This document shows positions 38,157-49,891 of a stretch of 64,000 nt of DNA, in pieces (the stretch's first letter is position 1; each line of letters begins with the position of its first letter). The stretch covers positions 226,069 through 290,068 of the forward strand of contig CAMXCT020001635.1 of NCBI GenBank assembly GCA_947184155.2, read 5' to 3'. This stretch comes from Cladocopium goreaui. Its lineage: Eukaryota > Sar > Dinophyceae > Suessiales > Symbiodiniaceae. Position numbers and translations under genes: made by a program. Under the pieces are notes generated by a model that was not told where the DNA came from, searched no databases, and worked only from the letters and a program-made list of their open reading frames with translations.

Positions 38157-38262
38157 CCAACAAACATGGTGATTTCACCAACAAAAATGGTGATTTCACC
38201 AACAAAAAATGGTGATTTCACCAACAAAAATGGTGATTTCACCAACAAAAATGGTGGATTTA
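38157..38262. repeat. 21-bp tandem repeat ACCAACAAAAATGGTGATTTC, ~5 copies
   Basis: A tandem form of a short motif that is otherwise scattered singly through introns across the window, e.g. near 25490, 31560, 42360, 48480, 52650-52890, 54730 and 61905. Confidence 0.9.
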
Positions 38263-38672
38263 AGTGTCACACATGTGGATTGACTTAAGTGACTCATGTG
38301 AATTCATGGTATTGAAGCATCATCCCCAGTCAGGATCTCACCTCCCGTCGCGCCCGGTAGGATGAAGCTCTAGGCCTCGGTTGGATGTTGATGCATAAAA
38401 TGATGTAAGATGATATTAAGATGCTATAATATAATAGTCAATTTTGAATGTTAGATGGTATTATATTATGTTAATGGGATTCTGCCGGGATATGATTCAG
38501 CTTTGATTGGGTTTTATACGATTTTGTTGGGATGCATAATGATTTAAAGGGATTATGAACTGATCAAATGCGGCGAGACCAACTTGATCGTCGAATCAGG
38601 TGTTAAAGAAACAAATCTGATCTTGGTTGGTGGTTTGAACCCATGAAAATAGTGCTGAAACATCAAGATATC

Positions 38673-38790
38673 GGGTATGGATCAATACCTATGAAAATAC
38701 CATTTTTAGTGGGTTATTCACATCCATAAATCCCAGCTATTTTGATGTGAACAAAAAAAGGGGTACTATTGGTTTTGACACACTGCCATA
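38673..38790 (-). repeat. Family C hairpin element (reverse orientation)
   Basis: GGGTATGGATCAATACC … GGTTTTGACACACTGCCATA, the reverse complement of 40167-40270. The ends are imperfect inverted repeats of the form TGGGTCAAAACC / GGTnTTGACCCATA. Confidence 0.75.
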
Positions 38791-38879
38791 TGAGATGATA
38801 GAGAATAAACTACAAGACTTTGAAGGTGACCCAGAATAGTGGGGTGTAAAACACCAAGAAACTCAAAGATTGGCCAATG

Positions 38880-38976
38880 ATTGGCCAAGGATCTTCCGGT
38901 ACTACGTCGAATTTTAACGGGAAAAACTAATAAATGGGACATTGTCCAGAAAATCATGTTTGATTGCCAGAGGGTA
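38880..38976. mobile_element. Family A hairpin, one end decayed
   Basis: The right end TTTGATTGCCAGAGGGTA matches the end of 56687-56804. The left end is not clear. It abuts the coding-like exon 38984-39092. Confidence 0.55.
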
Positions 38977-38983
38977 TTCCAAC

Positions 38984-39092
38984 CAAGGGAAAAACCCAGC
39001 GTACCACAATGGAGGGGTACCACCACGTCTTTGATCATCGCGCAGAGGGTCTGGCTCAAAATCCTGGTTTTCACAGCAATGGTTGGGCTGGT
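38984..39092 (-). CDS. Unassigned coding-like exon beside a hairpin (region C)
   Basis: The minus strand reads TSPTIAVKTRILSQTLCAMI then KDVVVPLHCGTLGFSL. Acceptor CCGTAAAG|ACC, donor CCCTTG|GTTGGA about 8 bases before the TACCC of the hairpin. Another minus frame is open too, so the reading is uncertain. Confidence 0.4.
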
Positions 39093-39182
39093 CTTTACGG
39101 ATGTCCAACCCCCCGATTCAGGTGAAAAAAAACACAGTTCTTTGAGTTTGTCTGGAGATTCCGGAAACAACAACTCCAGTGT

Positions 39183-39242
39183 TTATGCATGTTTTTCCAT
39201 GTTTTTCCATGTTGTTCCATGGTTTTTCCATGTTTTTCCCAT
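39183..39242. repeat. 10-bp repeat CATGTTTTTC, ~5 copies
   Basis: Degenerate tandem TTTTTCCATG units. Confidence 0.8.
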
Positions 39243-40166
39243 GAGAAATGACAATTTTGTGGTCCTTTTGCCCCCATGACCTCAGCCCTTTCCACCAAGT
39301 GTCTCCACGGAGTCAGCGCCTCGGATGAAGCACTACTGACGTTAGGCAGCAAGCGAACATATCGCAGATGTTAAACGCGCAATATTCTGATGTTGCAATA
39401 AATAACAACCAATTGTGAGTATTGTTTATGATGTTGCAATATCATGATGATTCCAATACAACTAACGTAGTTGTGCTTTTTTTTTCTTGCCAGGCATTCA
39501 GTCGCAGACAATCGCAACTCATACGAATGCTTCGGCGCTTGGCATGATCTCATACTACCCTTTGTCTCGCTGCCCGTAAAATGTAGTTGTGTAATTAAGA
39601 TAAATATAACTGATGATTAATAGTTGAACAACAACAACTACCAATAATAATAATAATAAACATAATAATATTTATAATTACGGACTCTACTAAAAACTAA
39701 TGATGGGATAGTAAATAATACTTAAACAACTACAAATAATCATAATACTATATAACAATGACTAAGTGTGATTAAGTGGCATATTGGGCTAGAACTGAAA
39801 AGATATGATGATATGTGACAGGACCATTATTCATGGCATCCGGGCATACTATTGGAATAGGTAAGTACCTCCACAGGAGTCTGGAAGATGCTAAGGCCCT
39901 CATTTCACGGTGTACCCTTGACAAATGCCCTTGCAACTTACATATTTTGTTTGAGTGATTCCCACTGTTGCTGATCACATTCCCATGTTTGTAGCTGTAT
40001 AAAAACTGTTGATATCTGTTGATAACAGTCATGCTGGTCAATAGATATCCTTTCCCTGATACAATCGTTCCAATGATCCTGGTCACGATGTCGGAAAAAT
40101 CTTCGACCAGGATCGTTCAAACACACCTTTCAAGGTTAGTCAATGGCAAACTCCCAAGTCTCAAAA

Positions 40167-40270
40167 TGGCAGTGTGTCAAAACCTTGTACCCCTGGTGAA
40201 CATCAAAATAGCTGGTAAATGGATGTTCATCCCACTAAAAATGGTATTAATAGGTATTGATCCATACCCA
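40167..40270 (+). repeat. Family C hairpin element
   Basis: TGGCAGTGTGTCAAAACC … GGTATTGATCCATACCCA, with ATAGCTGGTAAATGGATGTT in the middle. Same family as 60004-60106. Confidence 0.8.
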
Positions 40271-40682
40271 AATAGGTAAACTAAACCAACCCCAAATTTG
40301 GGTACCAACTCCTATGGTTCTGGATCCAAACGGTCGTCGGAACATGGAAATGGCTGGCAATTCCCCCCAAAGATTGTCCCATTGCTACATATCCCCAAAA
40401 AACGAGCCCCTTGGTATTTTGGCTAGTATAACCCCCAACTAATCATCAACCAACTCTCAACCAACCATCATTTATCAACTGTATTTCAAAATAATTGTGG
40501 TGACATCCCATTAATGTGGTTAAAACAATAATCAACCACCCATTTGAAAATGGTAAACATACAACCTATTTGTGGTGAATTTGGGCATGGTATATGATTG
40601 TTTCACCAACATTCAATCCAATTTTCTTGTGAAGTCACCAATCTTAGCAGTGCAAATGAAAAAACGGTCAAACCCTCGTCAC

Positions 40683-40770
40683 CCTCGGCCTGCAGCTTCT
40701 GGTGTTGGCGCAGCTGGCGCAGCTGGCGCAGCCGGCGCAGCTGCTGCCGGGGACCTGAGCCGCTTCAGCA
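40683..40770 (-). CDS. Unassigned Ala/Pro-rich coding-like exon (region C)
   Basis: The minus strand reads LKRLRSPAAAAPAAPAAPAA then PTPEAAGR before a GT donor (CGAGG|GTGACG). The Ala-Pro run comes from a 9-bp repeat (GCAGCTGGC, ~5 copies at 40705-40745). The plus strand also gives an Ala/Gly-rich frame, so strand is inferred from the neighbours. Confidence 0.4.
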
Positions 40771-40896
40771 CTGGGCAACCCATTAATGAGGCAGTTTTAG
40801 ATACCCGGCCTGGTAATGACTAACATAATGGTATTTTAGTGGGACATCATGGGATTTTATGGAATTTTAATGGGATTTAATGGGATATATGATGGT

Positions 40897-41003
40897 TACC
40901 CTCTGGTAATTTAACATAACTATGGAAAATCACAATTTTCAATGGGTAAATCCACTATAAATGGGCAATTTTCAATAGCTTTTTGTATGTTTACCAGAGG
41001 GTA
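40897..41003. mobile_element. Family A hairpin (107 bp)
   Basis: TACCCTCTGGTAATTTAACA … TTGTATGTTTACCAGAGGGTA, TA at both ends. Confidence 0.9.
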
Positions 41004-41406
41004 GGATATGCGGCAAAATAATGGAACATCCAATTTTCTATGGGAATATCATGGGAGCAATGATACTGTAAGTCACTGCCACCAAGGTTTGTGTGTTTTT
41101 GGTTGCAACCAAGTTGAGACATACTCAGAGCATCTTAAATGTTCTTCTGTTGAAATTATAACATTCTGTGTGTACATATATATATATATAATTTGGATCT
41201 GCGATTTATGGCCAGTTCAGTTAGGGGAGTTTTTTACGGGTTTCAGTTCTGTCGGCTTGACTTAGGCCCCATTTTTGGATAAACCCCAACAAGGAGTATA
41301 ACAGTCATAAAACCACAAAATGTGTGATCAAAAAAAAAACAGTTCACCCTATTGCGTTTCACACATCTCTCTTAGCGAAGTGCAAAGTTTATCACCATTG
41401 AATTAA

Positions 41407-41513
41407 TCTGGTTGGTGGTTGACCTACCTACCCATCTGAAAAATATGAAAGTCAGATTGGATCATCATCCCAACTATTGGGGAAAATAAAAAATGTTCCA
41501 AACCACCAATCAG
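41407..41513. repeat. Family B hairpin element
   Basis: TCTGGTTGGTGGTTGACC … TGTTCCAAACCACCAATCAG. Contains CATCTGAAAAATATGAAAGTC. Confidence 0.82.
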
Positions 41514-42061
41514 TGATGATATTCATGGACCCTACACCAACCCCAAAGCTTGGTGCATCCCACAAGTGTGATCCATGGCCATGATCGGAAAAGCCTCCCA
41601 GTTCTATGATGAAAAATGATGTTTGTTTAAATGTGGTATCACATGGTATTAACATGTATTAACGAAATTATAGTCCTTTACAACACCAAAGATAGGGAGG
41701 AACTTGGGCAAGTAGCAAACTTGTATGATATAATCTAAACAATTACACATACATAGCGGTTTTATCTCCATAAAAAACACAATCCTATTCAACTACCTAT
41801 TACCTGTTATGATTAACCTGTTATGATTGTAAGATTGTCCACCTTACAATGAGCGTTCGCCGAATTGAAATGATTCGCCAAGCTGAACTTTTTGGTCGTT
41901 TTTTTTGTGGCTTCAATCGAGCGTGGATAAATCTCCATTGTTGTTCCTTCCGGACCGCTGTCGGCGCGCACGGGGGACAGCGTAAAAATGCTTGTCAGGG
42001 CGTGTTTATGTTCATTTCGCTCACTGTAGCCAGTGTTTCGTGATGTTTCGTGATGGTACGT

Positions 42062-42152
42062 TGAAGTTGTGCCCGTCAGTTGGAAGTTGTGCCCGTCAGT
42101 TAGAAGTTGTGCCCGTCAGTTAGAAGTTGTGCCCGTCAGTTAGAAGTTGTGC
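42062..42152. repeat. 20-bp tandem repeat, ~5 copies
   Basis: AGTTGTGCCCGTCAGTTAGA repeated almost perfectly. The first junction has GG in place of AG. Confidence 0.93.
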
Positions 42153-42189
42153 CCGCATGACATGTTATTATTTTTGGGGTGGGGGGGGG

Positions 42190-42306
42190 GCACACTCACA
42201 CACGCGTGATGTTACGCAGTAAGATCTTCTCCGGCATATGCACACACGCGTGATGTTACGTAGTAACATCTTCTCTGGCACTTGCACACACGCGTGATGT
42301 TACGCA
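42190..42306. repeat. ~51-57 bp tandem repeat, 2.3 copies
   Basis: CACACACGCGTGATGTTACG starts three units at about 42197, 42240 and 42287; each unit continues with AGTAA(G/C)ATCTTCTC(C/T)GGCA. It lies directly after the 20-bp array. Confidence 0.88.
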
Positions 42307-42765
42307 TGTCGGCGCGCACCCACAAAGGACCGAAACGTTGTTGTTGGATCAATCTCCATTTTTGTTGGTTAAATCACCCTATAGCCTATAACCTATAACC
42401 TATCTCCCGAACCACATATCTTACGCCCCCCAGAGATCCCCATGACATTCCCATTGTAACCACATGCTATCCCCACTATATACCTATTCTCACCCAGATC
42501 ATAACCATGGCATAACAGTTCCCACCTAGATCCCACATAACCACTACAACCACTATAACCACATTTGTATCCCCATTTATCCCCATTTGTCCCCATACTA
42601 TCACCATTCTATCTCATTATAGCCATCATAATCACTATTATATCCCCAACAAACCACCCAAATTTCTAGCTAAGAGATGAATTCCAACCAAACTGTCCAA
42701 CTAAATAGTGACAGTGGTTTTAACCACTATAGAACCCCATTGAATCACCATTTCCCAAAGGGCTC

Positions 42766-42863
42766 CCGACTCAGCCGCGGCGCTCGACGCTGGCTCCTTT
42801 CGGCTGCTGCGGCGGGCCTGGGGCGACAGAACAGTCATCACCCGCTGGGCTGGTGGGCTGGTG
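42766..42863 (-). CDS. Unassigned Ser/Arg/Ala-rich coding-like exon (region C)
   Basis: The minus strand reads TSPPAQRVMTVLSPQARRSS then RKEPASSAAAES. Acceptor GTTTCTAG|C, possible GA donor (GTCGG|GAGCCC). Disordered and basic. Confidence 0.42.
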
Positions 42864-42879
42864 CTAGAAACAGGTGAAT

Positions 42880-43300
42880 CACTGGGTTATAATCAATAGC
42901 TCAGTAGTAGTTCAATTAATAATATATAATCACTGGTTAACTACTATAATCAATAACTGGGCTATAATAATAGTTCAGTTATGGTAGTTAACAATAGCTA
43001 ATATAATTAGTTAACAATTGGAATACAATTGGATAATAATGGTTAATATTTGGATAGAATCAAAATAGCGTCAGTATTTAACAATAGCTAACAATAACTC
43101 GTGATAATTGGGTTAATTATATGATAATAAATAGTTAACAATAGTTAATTAGTGTTATTTATAGTTATCCCATCGCTATAATAATAGTTAATAATTGGAT
43201 ATTGATATAATTGGGTTATAATTGCTGGTTAACAATAGTTAATATAACATAATATAACTATAACCCAATTATTAACATGTATTCTAATCTGATTATAGCT
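42880..43300. repeat. Degenerate AATAGTTAATAT-type minisatellite
   Basis: AT-rich stretch built from variants of AACAATAGTTAATATAA and GGTTATAATTG. No gene. Confidence 0.7.
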
Positions 43301-44569
43301 AGTAACAAGATGTAACAAGTATTATATCTAGTGGAATTTACCCATAAGACCACTAACCAGTAAATTTATCGGCTCGTAGCAGTTGGTTGAGCAGGGTATT
43401 CTCGATTCCGCCCACTGGTGAATCATCATTTCCATATGTCCTTAATGGTCCATGTTCATGGTGGTTCATGCCCCATCTTCAGGCACACACACACAACAAA
43501 AAAAAAACATCCACAGATACATAGCCAGCTACAGGGGCCCGACAATGTCATGCCTAAGTCACTCCTTTTGCTTTCCCCGCTTGTGAACGCATCATCAAGA
43601 AGTCACGCCTAAGTCATGCCTTTTGGTCTTCCCATATTCTGAACTCAAGCGTCAAAAAAAACCTGTCCAAATCGGAACCTTTCATTTCTGCTGTTTCTTT
43701 TCCTCCCTGCCCCCCTCGATCATACCCAATGGTTGGTTCCGAAAAAAAAGGCATCGAGCATCGCTATCCTAAGTGCCCCGGCTCCTGGTGAGGCTCCCGG
43801 TTTGGCTTTTGCAGCTTCACCTGAAAAATGGGAACCTGTCTCTCAGAGACGCATATGGCTGGTTTGTTATCATTTTCCCAACTTCAATGGCCGGTATTTT
43901 AAGACAAACCCAGATATGTAACAATAAGTATATTAATGTATATACTGTGGCCGTAGTATATCATATGTATACTGTACAGTATGGTTTACTATATTCAATT
44001 GTGGGTCCCTGGGTCTCTATTCTTGCTCCATTCATTTTGTTTGAAACGATGAGAACCAAAAACACTGGAAACTATTGCCCACACAAACTGTTGTTATTGG
44101 GAGAAAAACAACGCAAAAAAAAATGCGCTACCACTGCCACTTCTAACTGGCGAACCAACCAGAACAGGGGGATTGACTAGTAAACATGGGGGAGAAGAAA
44201 ACAACAACAAAAGGATGTACACGTCACAGAAATCTTGATCCAAGCAAAACACGAAACTCCGAAGTTAACAAAAAAGTTAATGAACCACTGAACCACATGA
44301 TATGGATTAATATTATATATAATGGGACCAGGAAGCATGATGTATTTGGCAAAAGATGTCCTCGTTGCAAGAGGCTCTTAAGCAGGACGCATGACATAGA
44401 AAGACGTGTTCGCCTTTTTTGCCTGTCAATCACCTGTGTAGTCGACATAAGTTGAGCCAAGCTGAACAACTTGCAACTACAATCGAGCCTCCAACTCTAG
44501 CAGGGTCAAATCCACTAAGCTTCAGTGTGAATGACGCACAAACAAATACCATGTAAAGACACCGGCTCT

Positions 44570-47410
44570 GAGAACAGATCTTGGTTGGTAAAGAGCTTTA
44601 TTTGCTACTCAGAGAGCACTTCCTTCTTTGTTTGGTGCTCTGGATTCTATCAGAACAGATCTTGGTTTGTGAAAGCTTTTTCATCGCCAAAAGCTCTAAA
44701 GTAGCAAATATTGAGAGTCATCACTGAACCAGATTCCTTCTACAATGCACAAACACGGCTCAACAGCGTGTGGACATCTTGCTACTCAGAGAGCAAGTGT
44801 TTCGTCAAGACTGCTCCCTTCTTTGTTTGGTGCTCTGCATTCTATCAGAACAGATCTTGGTTTGTGAAAGCTTTTTCATCGCCAAAAGCTCTAAAGTAGC
44901 AAATATTGTCTCTAGGTCCGCATAAGGAATCATCCAGGGAAATTCAAGGACGACAAGCACATCTGAATTCATTTTATACAGATTCTTGGAAACTGCGAGC
45001 GTCTGTCTCTTGGCAACCAGCAAGAGCGAAAAGAAATGACAGCCCAACATAGTCCAGCCAAAGACAAGCAACAACCAGGTGTGATTAAAGTTTGGGAACT
45101 GGATAGTTGGAAGCAAGAGGTTCTCAGAACAGATCTTGGTTGGTAAAGAGCTTTTTCATCGCCAAAAGCTCTAAAGTAGCAAATATTGAGAGTCATCACT
45201 GATCCAGATTCCTTCTACAATGCACAAACACGGCTCAACAGCGTGTGGACATCTTGCTACTCAGAGAGCAAGTGTTTCGTCAAGACTGCTCCCTTCTTTG
45301 TTTGGTGCTCTGGATTCTATCAGAACAGATCTTGGTTTGTGAAAGCTTTTTCATCGCCAAAAGCTCTAAAGTAGCAAATATTGAGAGTCATCACGGTTGC
45401 AGGCACCCGCTCCGTCAAGCCAAACATGTGTTTTTTCATTCACAGTTGCCTCGCACACACTCCAATCCAAAAGCTGGATCCAAAACATAAAACATACGTA
45501 TGCCGTAGGCCAATCATCCAATCATGTCTCTATGTCCACATAGGGAATCATCCAGGGAAATTCAAGGACGACAAGCACATCTGAATTCATTTTATACAGA
45601 TTCTTGGAAACTGCGAGCGTCTGTCTCTTGGCAACCAGCAAGAGCGAAAAGAAATGACAGCCCAACATAGTCCAGCCAAAGACAAGCAACAACCAGGTGT
45701 GATTAAAGTTTGGGAACTGGATAGTTGGAAGCAAGAGGTTCTCAGAACAGATCTTGGTTGGTAAAGAGCTTTTTCATCGCCAAAAGCTCTAAAGTAGCAA
45801 ATATTGAGAGTCATCACTGAACCGATCCAGATTCCTTCTACAATGCACAAACACAGCTCAACAGCGTGTGGACATCTTGCTACTCAGAGAGCAAGTGTTT
45901 CGTCAAGACTGCTCCCTTCTTTGTTTGGTGCTCTGGATTCTATCAGAACAGATCTTGGTTTGTGAAAGCTTTTTCATCGCCAAAAGCTCTAAAGTAGCAA
46001 ATATTGAGAGTCATCACTGATCCAGATTCCTTCTACAATGCACAAACACGGCTCAACAGCGTGTGGACATCTTGCTACTCAGAGAGCAAGTGTTTCGTCA
46101 AGACTGCTCCCTTCTTTGTTTGGTGCTCTGCATTCTATCAGAACAGATCTTGGTTTGTGAAAGCTTTTTCATCGCCAAAAGCTCTAAAGTAGCAAATATT
46201 GAGAGTCATCACGGTTGCAGGCACCCGCTCCGTCAAGCCAAACATGTGTTTTTTCATTCACAGTTGCCTCGCACACACTCCAATCCAAAAGCTGGATCCA
46301 AAACATAAAACATACGTATGCCGTAGGCCAATCATCCAATCATGTCTCTATGTCCACATAGGGAATCATCCAGGGAAATTCAAGGACGACAAGCACATCT
46401 GAATTCATTTTATACAGATTCTTGGAAACTGCGAGCGTCTGTCTCTTGGCAACCAGCAAGAGCGAAAAGAAATGACAGCCCAACATAGTCCAGCCAAAGA
46501 CAAGCAACAACCAGGTGTGATTAAAGTTTGGGAACTGGATAGTTGGAAGCAAGAGGTTCTCAGAACAGATCTTGGTTGGTAAAGAGCTTTTTCATCGCCA
46601 AAAGCTCTAAAGTAGCAAATATTGAGAGTCATCACTGAACCAGATTCCTTCTACAATGCACAAACACGGCTCAACAGCGTGTGGACATCTTGCTACTCAG
46701 AGAGCAAGTGTTTCGTCAAGACTGCTCCCTTCTTTGTTTGGTGCTCTGCATTCTATCAGAACAGATCTTGGTTTGTGAAAGCTTTTTCATCGCCAAAAGC
46801 TCTAAAGTAGCAAATATTGAGAGTCATCACGGTTGCAGGCACCCGCTCCGTCAAGCCAAACATGTGTTTTTTCATTCACAGTTGCCTCGCACACACTCCA
46901 ATCCAAAAGCTGGATCCAAAACATAAAACATACGTATGCCGTAGGCCAATCATCCAATCATGTCTCTATGTCCACATAGGGAATCATCCAGGGAAATTCA
47001 AGGACGACAAGCACATCTGAATTCATTTTATACAGATTCTTGGAAACTGCGAGCGTCTGTCTCTTGGCAACCAGCAAGAGCGAAAAGAAATGACAGCCCA
47101 ACATAGTCCAGCCAAAGACAAGCAACAACCAGGTGTGATTAAAGTTTGGGAACTGGATAGTTGGAAGCAAGAGGTTCTCAGAACAGATCTTGGTTGGTAA
47201 AGAGCTTTTTCATCGCCAAAAGCTCTAAAGTAGCAAATATTGAGAGTCATCACTGAACCAGATTCCTTCTACAATGCACAAACACGGCTCAACAGCGTGT
47301 GGACATCTTGCTACTCAGAGAGCAAGTGTTTCGTCAAGACTGCTCCCTTCTTTGTTTGGTGCTCTGCATTCCATCAGAACAGATCTTGGTTTGTGAACGC
47401 CTTTCTCATC
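44570..47410. repeat. 618-bp tandem array with a ~200-bp subrepeat
   Basis: The anchor GAGAGTCATCACTGA starts at 44713, 45188, 45806, 46006, 46624 and 47242. Intervals are 475, 618, 200, 618 and 618 bp: near-identical 618-bp units plus one unit reduced to the ~200-bp part and one shortened first unit. The array starts and ends in partial units. Each full unit has a 210-bp minus-strand open frame (separate entry) and a shorter plus-strand one. Array copies are almost identical, so it is recent or homogenised. Confidence 0.95.
45522..45734 (-). CDS. Open frame inside the 618-bp repeat (also at 44.9, 46.34 and 46.96 kb)
   Basis: The minus strand of each full unit reads a hydrophobic segment WLLLVFGWTMLGCHFFSLLL followed by VAKRQTLAVSKNLYKMNSDV. 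The copies at 45522-45734, 46340-46552 and 46958-47170 are the same; the copy at 44805-45116 differs near its end and runs on. It may be an amplified exon or simply an open frame in a homogenised repeat. No family is recognised and no splice sites are convincing. Confidence 0.3.
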   Translation of the reverse strand: MLPTIQFPNFNHTWLLLVFGWTMLGCHFFSLLLVAKRQTLAVSKNLYKMNSDVLVVLEFPWMIPYVDIET

Positions 47411-47837
47411 GCCTAAACTGGCCATCAAGGATGTCACCTACAAATGTGGCTGTCTGGAAAATCACAAATCAATGGAGGTTTACAGCTGAGAAAATTATCT
47501 CAAAAATGTTAATCCCCAATTTGTTTCTTTTCTCCATCATTCATCTACATATTTTTGCTGACATATTAAAACTCTATTATGTAATCGAACACACCATTGA
47601 TTGTTCATTCAACACTAGTGTTGGTGCTCTTACTTGTAAACCTTGTTGAATAACCCATTTGGATTTCTTATTATTTCAAAAAAAAATCTTGGAAGGTTCT
47701 TGGAAGGTTCCAAAGGCTTCGGAATGTTCTTGGAGTGACAGCTCTCGGATAGTCATGTCCTATTTCTTTTGAACTTGAAACATACTATAGGCTAAACAAC
47801 ATAATGGCAAAAACAAATGGTCTCTTTTGACGCTTAC

Positions 47838-47910
47838 ATTCTGGTACGGACACCCAACTCGCAGCACCTTCTGATGGACTTCGATCTTGAGACTGAGAGC
47901 GGGTGACTGA
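47838..47910 (-). CDS. Unassigned Ser/Gln-rich coding-like exon (region C)
   Basis: The minus strand reads SVTRSQSQDRSPSEGAASWV then SVPE. Acceptor GGTCACAAG|T, donor CAGAAT|GTAAGC, a good GT site. Disordered, phosphorylation-type composition. Confidence 0.5.
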
Positions 47911-49780
47911 CTTGTGACCGGGATACTGGGGGTATATGTGTATGTCATATGGAGGTTTTAATGGGGAAATCCTGGGAAGATCGTATGGCATTTTTTCACC
48001 AGTGTGAGATGAAAAAGGAGGTTTTACCAGCAAATCATAATAGAAAAACCATGAAACAACCGAAATGTGGAAACCACAATGGCGAAATAATCTAGCAGTA
48101 ATGGGGAAAATCGCTGGAAAATAATGGGACGCAACTTGAAACCAGCATAATGGGGAAATAATTTTGGGACCAGCTGTAACACCAGTAGAATGGGATATAT
48201 ATATATATATGGAATATACAACCAAGAATGGTATATTAATGGAACTTCATTGGGACTCATGGATGATTCGCCAACAAACATGGGGATTGTGGACCAAAAT
48301 TGGTGATATAATGGGTATGTAATTAATAAATGGATTAAAGACCACAAAAAACATGATATGATATACATACATATATATATATAATGTATACATATTATAC
48401 ACATATAGAATTTATATGGGTGTGTCTGAAATTGGATTATACCCATAAAACCTGCAGTTTTAGTAGCAAATGATGATCAACCAGCAAAGTTGGGGGTACC
48501 ATGTTTCAGGACAAACCGGCATGAAAAGTGTGGAAAATGACTCTCAAATGCTTCTGAAACATGACGAGAAACCACCAGCAAATCTTGGAGGCAGAAGCGA
48601 CAAGTTTCCCAGTAAAACAAATTGGCCGCATCTGAAGATTTTGAAGCCGCAACCCCTATAATTATAATCTATTTTTGAAATAAGCCATTAATCAGCAGCG
48701 GCTAGTTCCAATTCCTCAATCCATTTGTACGTAATGTATATATCATGGTGACTGACCGGCTGCAAAGTGAGATGGCGATGCAGGGAACTTCTCAAAATTG
48801 GAGCAACCTATCTCTGCCAGATGGATATGTGGCCCCCAGTAGCCCTGAACCATGTTTTCCCGGTATTCAAATGGGGTTGTCTGAAAATAGGCCCTTAGAT
48901 CCCTGGTTGATTTCTCAAGATTTCCCCATGAACATTGCTAGAAAATGGGGTATACAGTATGCCCAATTTTTAGACAAAGCCCCATATCATATCAAGTTGG
49001 TTTGCTATATCCATCTCATATTCCTATGACATCCTATTTATATATATATATATTGTTGGTTATGTGTCATATATCCCATTAAATGGCCCATTGATACTCT
49101 ATAAGTATCAATTAATATGCCATGAATGTCCATTAATATCACACTGATATCCATTAACATCCCAATAATATGCCACTAATATCCCATTGCTATTCCGACA
49201 ATATCCCACCCATATTCCATAATATTTCATATATATATAACATATACATATCCTCTAATTCATATATCCAGTTCATATATTCTCTAGGATCCTCATCATC
49301 GCCTCAACGACCTCCATCCTAAAGGGATTGCCCACAGGATGGGGGATGCAATCCCCACAGCATGGGTCAACAACCAATCAGATCCTGCGTCTTTGGCTGT
49401 TGAGGCTCCCATTGTTTCTGGGTGAATCACTTTTTTCATCAGCATGTTTGCTGGTTACATGCCAATATCTGATGGTTCATAGCCCATTCCATCCTGCTTC
49501 ATCTTCTGTGCTTCATATGATTGTAGTTGCTAATATGTCCTTCATCTTTTGGAGTTGTAAACCTTGCCAGCCGTAGATACCCAGCCACAAGCCACATCAT
49601 TCGGTGGGTTGCATCACATCCACCACGCTTTTATGAGTTAATACCTAACTGTTACTGGCAGAATCCTTAAACCAAACTGTCCAATTTCTCCGAGAAAAAT
49701 CATGTTTGCTATTGTTTGCTGGTGAAATTCATAAACTCCCCAGTTCCGCTCATGAAATCATATGAAATCCCTTGGAAGAT
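47911..49780. other. Non-coding stretch
   Basis: Intronic-type AT-rich DNA with TATATA runs at 48195-48212, 48364-48410 and 49040-49054, and scattered GGGAAAT/ACCAGCAAA motifs. I see no convincing exon. Confidence 0.5.
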
Positions 49781-49845
49781 CTTCGAAGACCCGGTGCCAC
49801 CACGTCCCCACTTCGTTCCGCAAGCCACGCCTTACTCCTCCGTTC

Positions 49846-49891
49846 CTTGTAGGAGGATCGCCGCTGCATGCTGGGGCCCTCCGTGCCATCC
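49846..49891 (-). CDS. Unassigned basic coding-like exon (region C)
   Basis: The minus strand reads DGTEGPSMQRRSSYK after GTCCCCAG|GG and before a GA donor. The frame remains open to about 49783 (ERRSKAWLAERSGDVVAPGL), so the exon may be longer. Confidence 0.42.

Larger units (their letters stand above)
34279..38983. other. Intron or intergenic DNA with few coding-like islands
   Basis: Mostly AT-rich non-coding sequence with hairpins (own entries). Possible islands at 35310-35390 (minus: VAEVEFWPKNSSDAEAGA) and 38340-38385 (minus, ending at GGGAG|GTGAGA) are too short to assign. 36714-36838 is a GATTAGATTGGATT-type simple repeat. Confidence 0.45.

Noticed and set aside
42062..42306. Possible CRISPR-like array
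   Set aside because: The repeats are head-to-tail without unique spacers, and the setting is eukaryotic.
44711..47020. Repeated plus-strand open frame (SFYNAQTRLNSVWTSCYSES)
   Set aside because: It lies in the 618-bp tandem unit, ends at different codons in different copies only because of single changes, and has no splice sites; it is not supported over the minus frame either.
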